64,000 nt of DNA from Cephalotrichum gorgonifer. Its lineage: Eukaryota; Ascomycota; Sordariomycetes; Microascales; Microascaceae. Position 1 is the stretch's first letter; each line of letters begins with the position of its first letter. Location of the stretch: positions 17,402-81,401 of the forward strand of contig ONZQ02000003.1 in assembly GCA_900312665.1 (NCBI GenBank). The letters run 5' to 3'. Under the pieces are notes generated by a model. It was not told the origin of the DNA and did no database searches. It saw only the letters and a program-made list of their open reading frames with translations. The translations under genes were made by a program, and so were the position numbers. Below are positions 1-10,452 of this stretch, piece after piece.

Positions 1-1458
1 TGTATCAGAGAGGGCAGTGCAGTGCGCTCGAGAAGTGATGGGAGACGAGTGATAGGTGAGGCGCAAGATGAGAGACAAGGAGACCTTGGCTTTAAGAAGT
101 AACTGTGATGCAAGGAGTAGGCAGAAACAGTACTGTGGTGCGAGACCAGACAAGTAAGGGGAGCTTGATATTGTTTGTAAGAAATAATCCAGACGCAAGG
201 AGTATGCAGATTATTACTGCGATACTCCTCAGCCGTACGAGATCTTTTGTGCTCGTCTCATGCGCGTCAAGACCGGAGTTGGCGAACAGTCGTGATACTG
301 TTTGTTGAATATGTGTTGGAAGAGTGGAAGTGGTGGTAACTGAACTGGAGAGAGAGACAAACTGAGTTGAAAGGGTGTTAGAGTGAGTTACAGTCTCATA
401 GAATGGCTTCGAATCTTGAGTTGTGGGATATGAGGTTGGGGGGGAACAACTGGAGGAAATGGTTCGAGGGGAAATTGTGGGAGGAGGAAGGTTAATGAAG
501 TTTGGAAATGGACGAGAAGAGGAAGTACTATCCCATACCTGAAACGGAGGTTAGGTACTCGTATTGACTGTCTGAGAGGGGGGAAAAAAAATCGAGCGAG
601 GTGAGGAGATGTGTGTGGGAAGTACAAGAACTGCCCATTTTATCGCGCACGCCATGTTGATTTGTTATTATTGTATTATTAACCTAGAAAAGGATGAAAG
701 GCCATCATAGAGCAAGTGTATTATGGAAGAAGCGGCTTCGCCGGGACAAGAATGACCTTTTGCCCCAGGCTCAGCAGCGAATACAAGTTTTCATAGAGGT
801 GAGAGGCAGTGTGGGTGGGGTGAGTGAGGAATAAAAAAGGAAAACGACGGAAGAGGCAAAAACGAAAGCCGCTAGGTCAATTGGAGCGACTACGGAACGC
901 CCAAAGGCGAATGAGGGGCGGAGGAGGGGTTGGTGGGGTCCGAGGAGATGTGGACTTTGGGAGTTTGTAGTACTACATTCTGTGTTAGTGGAGCGGGTAG
1001 CGGGCTAGTAAGTGGGATGGATGCGATTGCGGAGCCGGCGAGTACTCGTCGTTTATTTAGGTACAGAGTAGTTGTTGCTGTTTTCGTATGAGTACCTTCC
1101 TCACTTATTTGAGTACAAAATACCTCTGAAGTGGTGGTGGGGCTTTTCGTTGTAGTGACAATACATCGATAGATATAGAATATGTTGCTACTAGGTGTGG
1201 GGATAAGCACGGTATTACGCTACCGAGTATTGCATACTCCCGATAAGCTTATTTATGTACCTGGCTCGTTGCTCCTCGTAATCTCTTAGGCATACTCGTA
1301 GCTTTAATGGTGGGATAGCTCCACACCATGATAGCTTGCTGTGCGATACCATCACCTTGGAGCCGCGGAATCCTCATATTCTCCGTCTTGGAGAGCAACT
1401 GAACCCAAACCTCAGGTCGCCAACCCTACGCCGGTTTCCTCAAGTTTGCGACAAGACA
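1..1458. other. Intergenic, no gene seen
   Basis: I see no supportable gene in this stretch upstream of vps23. The open frames are short, lack GC3-rich codon use and resemble nothing I know. A degenerate direct repeat (core GCAAGGAGTA.GCAG) occurs near 110-125 and 195-210. The last few hundred bases presumably carry the vps23 promoter, but no clear TATA box is visible. Confidence 0.6.
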
Positions 1459-3313
1459 ATGCCAGTGCCTCAGCATGTCCTGAACTGGCTCTATAGTGTT
1501 CTGACAAGCGTACGGACTGATCCCCGCCCCAGCCTCCCCCTCTCCCCGTATCCGCGTGTTGACTACGCGCTTACCGGACACTGTTGGGTTCTCTCAGGAG
1601 TATCAAGATGTAAATAGGACATACAACGATGTCGCCCAAGCCCTGTCTGGGCATCCGGGACTCTCGCCCCGCACGGATGTTCACAGTGAGTGCTCCTGGC
1701 GACCAACTCCTAAACCTCCGATTCTTGACGTGGCTAACCTTCCCGATGCGCCTCTAGCCTTCATAGATGGTAAATCCGCACTCCTGGTACACCTGTCCGG
1801 CACATTGCCCGTCGTCTTCCGGGGCGCAACCTACCGCTTCCCCATCTCCGTCTGGGTGCCCCATGCCTACCCGCGAGAGGCCCCCCTCGTCTACGTCAAC
1901 CCGACCGAGAAGATGGTCGTGCGCCCCGGCCAACACGTCGACCCGCAGGGGCAGGTGTACCACCCGTATCTTGCCGCCTGGTCGAGATTCTGGGATGTAA
2001 GTGCAGATTCGTCGCTTCGTCTTTCCCCAAAGTCGTCGATACTGCCAGATCAGAATCCTGACAGCCCTACCTTCATTTAGAAATCCACGCTGTTCGACTT
2101 CTTGGCGATACTTACCGACGTCTTCGCGAAAGAGCCTCCGGTCATCAGCCGTCCACCTCAACAGTCGCCGCAGCAGGGACAGAGTGGGACTCCCCCATCC
2201 CAGACCAGGTCTCCCGCACCCGTTTCTCCGGCGCCACCAGAGATCCCCCGACCGCCGTCACATTACAGCAGACAAGCAAGCGATGCTCCACAACCCCCCC
2301 CTCCTCCTCCGAAGCCCGTCGCGGAAGCACCGTCCCCGCCCTCCCTTCCTACCGGGCCACCGAAGCTACCCCCAAAGCCAACCTCCCATGCCGCCCCTGC
2401 GCCCGCTCTCGCCACACCTCCACAGATAGGATCCCCCCCCGCAACACCACATGCGCCGATAGAGCAGAACGTGCCGAATCGATCGTCGCGCTACGACTCA
2501 GCGCCGCCACTGCCCCAACAAGTACAGCCTCCCGTGCCGCAGCATGCCAGGCCTGGACATCCTGAATACATGACCACCGATCCTAACTGGCGCCCGGCCG
2601 TGTCCCACCAGCAACAACCCATGCCACCGATCCAACCCCAGCAACCTGCTGTTAGGTGGGACGCAGTCCCGCCAGTTCCACCCCAAGAGAGGGAGCCTCA
2701 TCCGCCACCACCCATGCAGCGGGTCCCACCTCCCAACTTCCTCGACGAGCCTGTGGAGGCGTTGTTGCCAAAGCCTAGCTTTGCACCTGCACCACCCATT
2801 CCGCCGAATCCGGAGAAGGACGCGCTTTTAAGGCAGCTAGCTAAGACGTTATATCTGCATCGGGAAAAGAGCCGCGAGCAGAACGAGTCGTGCATGCTCG
2901 GCCTCCAAGCCCAGCGCACAGCAATGACGGTTGCGTACAACAGGCTCAACTCGGAACGCACCGGTCTCAGCCAAGTCTCCGCTCTGTTGTCCTCCAATGC
3001 GCAGATTTTACGAGACGCACTGCACAACGCGGATGCGGTCATAGAGAACTCCCGCCAGCACCCCAAACCAGACATCGACGAGCTGCTCGTAGCCCCTACG
3101 GTGGTCGCCAACCAGTTATATGCTCTGGTTGCCGAGGAGCGCGCCATCGCGGATATTATATTCGTACTTGGCCGCGCGGTGGAGCGAGGCCGGATATCGC
3201 CGGCCGTGTTCGCGAAGACGACTCGAAGCTTGGCCCGAGAATGGTACTTGAAGAAGGCGCTTGTGAAGAAGATTGGCCGGGGCATGGGCCTCGATGTAAC
3301 ACCCCGTCCATGA
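1459..3313 (+). CDS. vps23: ESCRT-I subunit Vps23/TSG101 (UEV domain)
   Basis: Exons 1459-1509, 1598-1685, 1758-1996 and 2081-3313 join in phase to give about 536 aa. Residues 1-150 form a ubiquitin E2 variant domain, with the family signatures VPQHVLNWLYSVL, TYRFPISVWVPHAYPREAP and GQHVDPQGQVYHPYL. The active-site Cys of true E2 enzymes is absent, as expected for UEV proteins. Residues 150-390 are proline-rich, then comes a probable coiled coil, and the last 65 residues match the Vps23 steadiness box (LGRAVERGRISPAVFAKTTRSL region). The family binds ubiquitinated cargo and P[T/S]AP motifs on endosomes and sorts cargo into multivesicular bodies. Intron 2 (72 nt) has no stop and is a multiple of three, so an unspliced reading looks open; removing it restores the conserved HTFIDGKSALLVHLSG. 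The ATG at 1459 fits the family start. Tail-to-tail with ste2. Confidence 0.93.
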
Positions 3314-3722
3314 TGCAAAGATACCCAAAGCAGCAACAACACAATAATACCTTCCTTGTCTATGCGTTCTTGTCGAATCAGATATGCTCCCCAATCATAA
3401 ACTTCACTTGTGCGGCATTGCACTAGGCTAAAGATTTGTCTCTGTTCATTAGGGGCCCCTGCTTATGCCTAGCCATACCCTGCCCGATGTTATATTCCCT
3501 CCATTGCAGGCGAACTACCATCGTTCGTCTGAAAGAAGAGCACGACGCAAAAAAAAGAGGAAATAAAAGAAACGCAACAGATGCAACCCGCTCATCACCA
3601 ATCGTCCGACAGACAGATCTAGAAATCATCTGCCAATACTGGTCCGCCACGCATAATGCCACCCGTTTCCCTTGAGCAGAGGATTAGACGCTGCCCTCTG
3701 AGCCGCCCCACGATCAAAGCCA
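3314..3722. other. Convergent 3' region between vps23 and ste2
   Basis: 409 bp separate the two stop codons. It should hold both 3' UTRs and polyadenylation regions. I see no gene in it. Confidence 0.6.
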
Positions 3723-4931
3723 CTAGATCAAACGCTGAACCTCCTGGTCAAGCTCTCTGTGGACCCTGACACCTCCAGACGTCACCGAACCGTGCTCGGG
3801 CCAGTTGAGCTCAATGTCAACGGGGTCGGAGCCAACCCTGCCCCTAGAAGACCCGATATGCGTCACAAGCTGTGCATTGGGGTTTGTACTGGTGGTGACG
3901 TTCGAATGGGTTGCGCTTGGCTTGCTGTTCCAGCTTGCAGCGGAGTTGTCGACGCTCCTGCCCCCGGTGAGCCGGTTGGCGACCAATGTCCCCAGCGGGA
4001 GGACGACAACGACCGACGTGTAAGTCAGCGAGCCGGCCTCGATGGGTAGCGACGGAAACCATTGCAGACTTGCGAAGACAACTGGGATTACACGAGATGG
4101 CGTTAGTGCTGCACTTATAGGTACTTTTGGGCCTTGCAAATAATGCATACCTGGGGTTGTTTTCTTACCTGGCACGACCATGAGAACACTATTCGCACAA
4201 GCGAGGACCTCCACGGGTGAAAGACCGGCGGTACCGGGCAGGAACCTGCGGTTCTTGACGATATGGGAAACCAGCTGGACATTAAACAGGGCACAGAACC
4301 AGAAGATGCTCGCCGCTCCGAGTGAGATAGCGGTCCGCGGCACCCAACGCATGGCGCCGTTCGGTCCGCCAGGCACCCGGGCATTCACGATGGCCTCGCT
4401 CTGGAGGACGCAGAAGGTAAAGCGGAAGGCTATGGCGGAGAGGGAGATGGTGGCCGAGATGCCCGTGGCTAACCACCTCCACTTGTGGTTCCACATCCTG
4501 ACCATGGACCAGGCCTGCATGACGAGGCACAACTCGACAAGGACGACGACGACGAGGGAGATCACGTTGCCGGCGACGCTCATGCGGTAGTCGGCCAGGG
4601 GGACGTGAGAAAAGTCGCCGGAGAAGAAGGCGTAGAACTCATTCCACTCGGAGGGGAAGAAGAGGGAGAGGATGACCATGCGGACGACGTTTGCGGCGAG
4701 GGCGGCTGTCTGGGCGGCGGTGTAGGCCTTGAGGATCTTCACGGTGGGGTTCATGGCGACGACGACGACGAGCATCATGATGGAGGCGCCGATCTGGGAG
4801 CCATAGCTGATGCAGATGCTGAAGGCGTAGAAGTAGTTGAAGTTTACCTGGTCCACGCTGATGGGCACCTGGGTCTTGCCGTCGGCGGCGGTGATGTTGA
4901 ACACCTGGTGGTGAGGATCGAAGGGCTCCAT
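3723..4931 (-). CDS. ste2: Ste2-type alpha-factor pheromone receptor (GPCR)
   Basis: Complement of 4169-4931 joined to 3723-4081, 373 aa. The 87-nt intron (4082-4168, donor GTAAGA, branch CACTAAC) is a multiple of three without stops; removal gives the conserved VLMVVPVVFASLQWF. Seven hydrophobic segments lie between residues about 35 and 290. There is an N-glycosylation site (NITA) near residue 12, and TM7 carries the LPLG motif typical of Ste2. The cytoplasmic tail is hydrophilic and Ser/Thr-rich. The family (pre-2 of Neurospora) senses the peptide alpha-type pheromone at the plasma membrane and couples to a heterotrimeric G protein and the mating MAPK cascade. The start at 4931 is the first Met before the conserved N-terminus. 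The roughly 2-kb non-coding upstream region could hold its promoter. Confidence 0.93.
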   Translation of the reverse strand: MEPFDPHHQVFNITAADGKTQVPISVDQVNFNYFYAFSICISYGSQIGASIMMLVVVVAMNPTVKILKAYTAAQTAALAANVVRMVILSLFFPSEWNEFYAFFSGDFSHVPLADYRMSVAGNVISLVVVVLVELCLVMQAWSMVRMWNHKWRWLATGISATISLSAIAFRFTFCVLQSEAIVNARVPGGPNGAMRWVPRTAISLGAASIFWFCALFNVQLVSHIVKNRRFLPGTAGLSPVEVLACANSVLMVVPGKKTTPGMHYLQGPKVPISAALTPSRVIPVVFASLQWFPSLPIEAGSLTYTSVVVVLPLGTLVANRLTGGRSVDNSAASWNSKPSATHSNVTTSTNPNAQLVTHIGSSRGRVGSDPVDIELNWPEHGSVTSGGVRVHRELDQEVQRLI

Positions 4932-5100
4932 TGTCTGTTAGCGGGCGGCGAGCCCAGGAGGGACACGGCTTGACGATAGTGCTTCGGGTATGAGATGGGT
5001 GGACCTGTAGTAGGGAGTGGATGCCGAAGTAGGTTGGATGAAGTAAGGCCTGCCCTTGGAGACGAGGTCTTTCCTTTGCGCACGCACCAGGTGGAGGAAT

Positions 5101-5143
5101 GTGCGTGCGTGCGTGCGTGCGTGCGAGTGAGTGAGTGAGTGAG
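5101..5143. repeat. Compound tetranucleotide microsatellite
   Basis: Six perfect GTGC units are followed directly by about five GAGT units. It lies 170 bp upstream of the ste2 ATG, in the likely promoter or 5' leader. Confidence 0.9.
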
Positions 5144-5679
5144 ATGAGATCTTGGGAAGGGGAAGGGGGAGGATCTGGGCCGATGATGGCGTTGGTGTGT
5201 GAAGAAGCGGCTATGTCTCCCTTGCAGATTTCTTTACTTTCAAGATGATGAGGTTCGCGTGGGAAGGATACGAGAGAAGGAGAAACGAGACGGCTAGATG
5301 TACCCTCGAATAGGCCGTGAATATAGGCTCTCCGCGGGTAAGGTGGGTGACGAAAGCTGAATGCGGCGAGGACAGAGCAGGCACATTTCCTTCAAAGAGA
5401 GGTCATCGAGGGTTCAGGCCGAGTATATAAATAGACATGAATGTACGCCAATGCCAGCCTGCAACCGCCCCCCCCCGGAGATACTTTATTGTCCCTTTAG
5501 TATTGTAGGAGGTTAATGCTAGGAAATCATCTGGTTTCTCTATCTTCCTTCTTTCCCCAACTTGACACATCTGAAGATTGGAAAAGAGGGAAGGGCGGTC
5601 GACCTCGAAAATGGTTGTTTGCTCCCTGGGATGTTAGCGCCGCTCTCTGCCTCTTGATATTGTTCGTCGTCAATGATTA

Positions 5680-5698
5680 CCCCCCCCCCCCCCCCCCC
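5680..5698. repeat. C homopolymer (19 nt)
   Basis: An uninterrupted run of 19 C, followed 30 bp later by a G-rich stretch. The length may be uncertain in the assembly. Confidence 0.85.
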
Positions 5699-6988
5699 AC
5701 GAACAACAGAACGGGAAGGAGGCGCGGGGGGGGGCGGGACCTTAATATTGTTCTCCCCCGACAACAATGCGAAAGGGGCCAAGGTGATGGAACAGGCTAT
5801 TGGGCCAATTCGACACGTGCCGATCACCTGTCAGAATAGCGCCGTGCAGAATATCTGAACCGGCGGGCGCTTTCTTAATTTGCTATTCTTCTCGTTTTGT
5901 CGTTTCGAGGTTGCCGGACGGAGAAGATTGGGTGTGTCGTGGGGAGGACGACGTCAGGGCCCAGGGTGGTCCGTGGAAACGGGAGCGGGAGCATGTGCAA
6001 CGGCGGCGGCGGGCGGCGAACGGACACACACACCCGGGGAAGAAGGAAGGAGAGTGGACACAAGTAGAGCAAGCGTGAATGGCCACAGGTGTTCGTGCCT
6101 GCCGGGTTTTTACTACAATAGTGTACAGGTACTTCGATTATCTAGTCAGTGATGCGGTGCAGAGAAGTCTTGATTGAGCTGTTCCAAGCCGAGACGACGA
6201 CGATACAACGGCAAAAAGGGGGGATAGGGGTATTCTACTCATACCATTCCGACTCAGTCCTTTCTGTACAGAGGGCATCTAATTTCCACCGAGAGGAACT
6301 AAAAGGGGGCTTCAGGCTCGCTGCTGAAATATGATACAAGTTCCATTGTGACTGGTAACACATCACGTCCTCCGTCGTGGCCCCTTCTCCGCCCGGCTGT
6401 TCCAGGAGAGAAAAAGAAAGAAGGGGAAGGAGTGAGCTCAGCCGCATATGCATATACCTGACCATCGAATATCCCGGCCTCGATAATGGCATTCATCCCG
6501 GCTTCCAGTAGCTTTCTTTTTTCCGACTCGTTAGCTTGGCTTGGCCAGAAGAAGGGTTTCCTTCAGCTTGGCGAATTCGTATTCTCACGAGCTGCGAGCC
6601 ACAACGCCCGCCGGGGTCCACATCCTTTTCCGGGTCGCGACTTCAAAGCTACCATCCCAATCCCGGTACGGCCCCGGCCCGCTCAGCTTTGTTGTCGTTC
6701 GTATTGGCGGGTGGATTGCGCGCACTCCGGCTCAACGCCGCCGGGGGAGCCCAGTCATAAAAAAAAAAAACGGCGTAACCAGGCCTGCTTTTGGCACGAA
6801 AGAAGAAACAAAGTTTATTGTAACGCCCCAAGCTGAGATGTGATGCCATCCATTATCCCTAATGCAACACTGGTTCAAAGTGTCTACCGCCCATCAAAAC
6901 CACACACTATCCTACACGTTCCGTATTCGATTCAAGGCAACGGGCGCCTGCGGTTCCCGCTTTCCAATTATTGCCTGTCCGATACTTG

Positions 6989-7319
6989 TTAGTTCCAGGA
7001 TTCGAATGGGCCGGGGAAAAGGAGTCGGGGTCGGAAGATTGGGGGTTCGGCATACGGCGGGAGTAGGAGCTCAGCCCAGGAGCTGGAGAAGATGGCAACA
7101 CCGGCCTGGTAGACCAAAATCGTAAGCAAATCAAGATCCGGAAACTGAAAAAAAGAGCCACTTGGTAGGACTGGAGCTTACCCCGAACGCAAGGAGGCTG
7201 CGCACGATGGCGGCGTTGTCGGCCGATGTTAGCGTCGCGTACGTGGATCCGATGAAGCCCTGGGGGCTGGAGCCGACGGGCCCGCCGCGCTGCACCACGA
7301 CTCTCTGCTGCTGAGGCAT
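6989..7319 (-). CDS. Tom6-like small mitochondrial import subunit
   Basis: Exons are complement 7182-7319 and 6989-7105, with a 76-nt intron (donor GTAAGC, acceptor ACCAG), giving 84 aa. A hydrophilic, Gln/Arg-rich N-terminus precedes the helix-like STYATLTSADNAAIVRSL. A single hydrophobic segment follows, AGVAIFSSSWAELLLPP, which spans the splice junction. This layout, and the AGVA...LLxP pattern near the C-terminus, resemble fungal Tom6, a tail-anchored subunit that stabilises the TOM translocase in the outer mitochondrial membrane. The protein extends about 20 residues past the usual end (YAEPPIF onward), which is odd for Tom6; a second unseen intron or a lineage-specific tail are alternatives. 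It is transcribed divergently from the gene at 8031. Confidence 0.6.
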
Positions 7320-8030
7320 TGTTTCGAAAAAGGGGGTGGTTCGGATTCGAAGGTTGAGTGTGACGGGTTGTTATTGCGTAGTGGTTGGATAGCGGTCGTG
7401 GGGGATGATGATGGGAGCTGGCAGGAAAAATATTTTTGGCTGAGGCGTTGTTGCAAGGGTGAGGACGAACGCGGAATTTAGCGTGCACTGGTCATGTCAT
7501 CCAGGTCCATAGTCCGAAGAAAGTACTCTGGGCTTGCCGCCAATCGGCAGGGTGGGCGCGCGTGGGGCCTTTTCTTAATACCAAAACGTCATGTCATCCT
7601 ACCCACATCGAGATTCCCCCGCTAGACTAAACCCCCCAGCATCCAACCTCGAGCTCACCTTAGAAACCCCTAAATAGCTTAGCTACCGACACTTAAACGC
7701 CTACAAGTTAAATGCCCGATTCTGTATTTTAATGTCTCGTATTCTCGTGGTACTCCCGCCGTGTGATCCCCAAACGTCCGTCCTAGTCCCTCGGAAAGAG
7801 GAGCTTGGATTTGTACAAGTACGGCGAAAGGGAAGTAGAGCCTGTGACTGGAAACCACCATCAATCACCCCACCTTCCGAAACCTTCCTCCTCCTCCACT
7901 TCACAGCTCCGTCCCCTTCATATCGCCATCTCTTCATCCCTCCGCCTCTTGGTCCTCCCTTGGAACGAAGCCATACCCAATCCTTGTCTCTACTTATCCC
8001 ACCCACCCCTTGCTCTACCAAACAAACACA
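7320..8030. promoter_or_regulatory. Divergent promoter region
   Basis: 711 bp lie between the start codons of the tom6-like gene and the 8031 gene. The last 180 bp before 8031 are strongly CT-rich on the + strand, as is common just upstream of fungal start codons. A TTGTACAA palindrome lies at 7811-7818. No TATA box is evident. Confidence 0.5.
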
Positions 8031-8925
8031 ATGTCTGAATCCCAACACGACCACCTGGCCGCCGGCTTCCTCCCCCCGACGCCCACCAGCCTCCACTCCC
8101 CGGCGCCCTCCCTTCCCGGCGCCACGCCCTCGCCGGCAAACTTCATCACCGAACTCCCCCACCCCAGGAGCCGCGCCCTACGCCCGGGGTCCAACAAGGA
8201 GGACATGGTCCGCGACTACGCCTCCGCCAAGCTCATGCGCGTCGCCCGCCGCTACGTCAAGAAGTTCAGCGACCCGGAGCCGGGCGACGAGCTCACCGGC
8301 TACACCCGATTCGAGGAGCTGTGCAACGACCTCGACGCCGTTGTGAACGTGCTATGGCTGTCCGGCACACGTGAGAGATGACCCCCCCTTTCCCCCCTCC
8401 CCACACTCACACATCCCGCCTGTCCTTGCCCCAGTCGCATCTGACCTTTTTCTCTTTCATTTCTGTTCTATCCCCACAGCCAGCCTCCAGACCCAGATCC
8501 TCCTCCGCATAGCCAGCGAATTCACCGAATACGCACCCTCCTTCCCCCCGGACCCCGTCGCGACCCTCAAGCTCCTGAGGAAGCTAGACCACTGCTTCGC
8601 CAGCCTGACCACCGGCCGCGACCTCGCCACGCGCGAGGCCCTCCCCGGCTTCGAGTCCGGCCCCTCCGCCGGCATGACCACCACCGACGTCGTCCGTTGC
8701 AGGAGCACCGTTGAGAACACGAGGGCCCTGATGTTCAACCTCTTAGGCGACGGGGCGACGGAGGTGGGGTCCGAGGATGACGACGACTCCGAGACCGACG
8801 GCCCCGATGAGGACGGCGGCACTCCTGCGCCGAGGGCCGCCGCCGGGACCATTAACACGGACGTGGACCGCATCTACGAGAATACCCTGATAGTCATCGG
8901 GGAGAGGCTCGGCGGCGTTCTCTGA
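8031..8925 (+). CDS. Conserved-looking hypothetical protein, acidic C-terminus
   Basis: Exons 8031-8370 and 8480-8925 give 261 aa. The donor GTGAGA and acceptor CCCACAG restore a continuous frame through LWLSGTPSLQTQILL. I do not recognise a characterised family. Residues 1-50 are Pro/Ser-rich and probably disordered. Residues 60-205 look alpha-helical and well ordered (KLMRVARRYVKKF, IASEFTEYAPSFPP, LLRKLDHCFASL). A strongly acidic stretch (EDDDDSETDGPDEDGG) follows near residues 218-235, and a short helical end. There are no signal peptide, membrane segment or enzyme motifs. GC3-rich codon use, two long exons and a good intron make it a real gene. A nuclear or cytosolic adaptor role would be a guess. 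Confidence 0.8.
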
Positions 8926-10452
8926 GCTGTTTGCCGGGAACGACAGCTTGTTAGCCGCGGAGAATCGCCTATACTAGCTGAGAACGAAGTCACTGTAGGC
9001 ATCTTCGTCTATCATAATCCGTACTACTTCAGCCAGGGATAGCTTGCGGGCTAGCCACTTCGCGCCGGGGGCGCGCCGTTGCCGGATCTACGGTCGATCG
9101 TGCCATTGGCCTGTTCCCTACTTGGGTAGGAGATATATACCCAAGACCGCATATCTTAATGGTTGGATGGAGAGGCCCTTCAGCCCGAGGCTCGCATACA
9201 TCGAGGCCACTACACATTGCCACCTTGGGGCTACAGAGCAGCGTTTTGCACTCAACCCGGGTGATCAGTGAGGCCACATGCCAAAGGAACGCCGGGCCGG
9301 TGCGGCCTCAGGCGCCGGTCTACCTATGCTGCATCCTGCGACGAAGCTCACCCGCACGGGCGTTTGGTTGCCACTGGAGTTTGGTACTACAATGTACGGT
9401 ACCATACGAGGCATACACCTGTCAGAATCCACAGAGAGTTTATCACTTTGGTATCGTGGAGATGAATGAGATGAGAAATTTTGCTTCACATGGAGCCGAA
9501 ATGAAAATAAAAAGCTTTCAACAGTGTTGGAATAATACCCGGATCATCAAAAATGTAGTGAAAGGCCCCAAACAACCTAGGAATGCTAAAGTACACACGA
9601 CCACTCCGTTGACTAGGAACCCCGCCGTAGTCGTCCCAGCCCGCAAGCTAAAAAGGAAAGAAAAAAAACGAGGAAACGGAAGACGGAGACGAAAGTCAAA
9701 ACCACAAAGCCGAGCATAAAAAAAAAGCAGGGTGCTCGGGAAACAGAACTGACAGATAACATTGTGGGAAACAGCACCGGGAGCCACCTGTCACCCACCC
9801 ACCCACCCACTCCTCGCTTGAGCCCAGTCCCAACTTCCAACCCCAACCCTAACACCCCCCAGGGCCGTGCCGGTCAGACTAAGAGCCATCCGCTGGACCA
9901 GATCCTCGTTCGGAGCAGGCGGTACCTGTAGGTGGAGATCCGGTGTGCTGGCGGCCTCAGCTGTCCCTGTACGGACCAGGTTAAGATGAACTCGCGATGA
10001 ACAAACGCCTTCCGGAACGAACCCGTGCCCTGAGAAAAAAAAGTACAGAAAAAAGCAGGTGCCCAGAATTAAGCGGAGCTTTTGGTATGATGCCCAACAC
10101 GGGCACTGAAAACTGTGTCCCTTCATAAAGACGTGAACCCATCTGCTGCCGGACGCGAGCAGAAAACACCAGCCGAATACATAGTGAAAAACAGAATGGG
10201 GAAAAGCAGGAGATACCGCGCAGACTGCACAGTGCAATCGCTGGTTTCGTGATTCCAGCATGCGGAACGAGAACTCTAGTCGCAATGGTGTAGGTTAGGT
10301 GTAAAATGGTTGTAAGGTGTAGTGCAGAAAGAATGAGTCCTCGATCCCATGGGCCACGAAGAACCAGGGGGAGAAGATGTCAAGCTGGACAGGCGGATGA
10401 GAGGGGGGGGACGCCGAGCGATAACTGCTTTGCGCTGCCAAGTCGGTTCCCA
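8926..10452. other. Intergenic, no gene seen
   Basis: 1.5 kb between the 8031 gene and som1 (the two are convergent). It contains an ACCC tandem run near 9791-9810 and several A-rich runs. It should hold both 3' UTRs. I see no coding potential in the short frames. Confidence 0.55.

Larger units (their letters stand above)
4932..6988. other. Long intergenic region upstream of ste2, low complexity
   Basis: About 2 kb without a supportable gene. It holds a GTGC/GAGT microsatellite (5101-5143), a C-tract (5680-5698) and a TATATAAATA element at 5424-5433 that reads as TATTTATATA towards ste2, about 490 bp upstream of its ATG. The right end contains the 3' UTR of the tom6-like gene. Confidence 0.5.
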
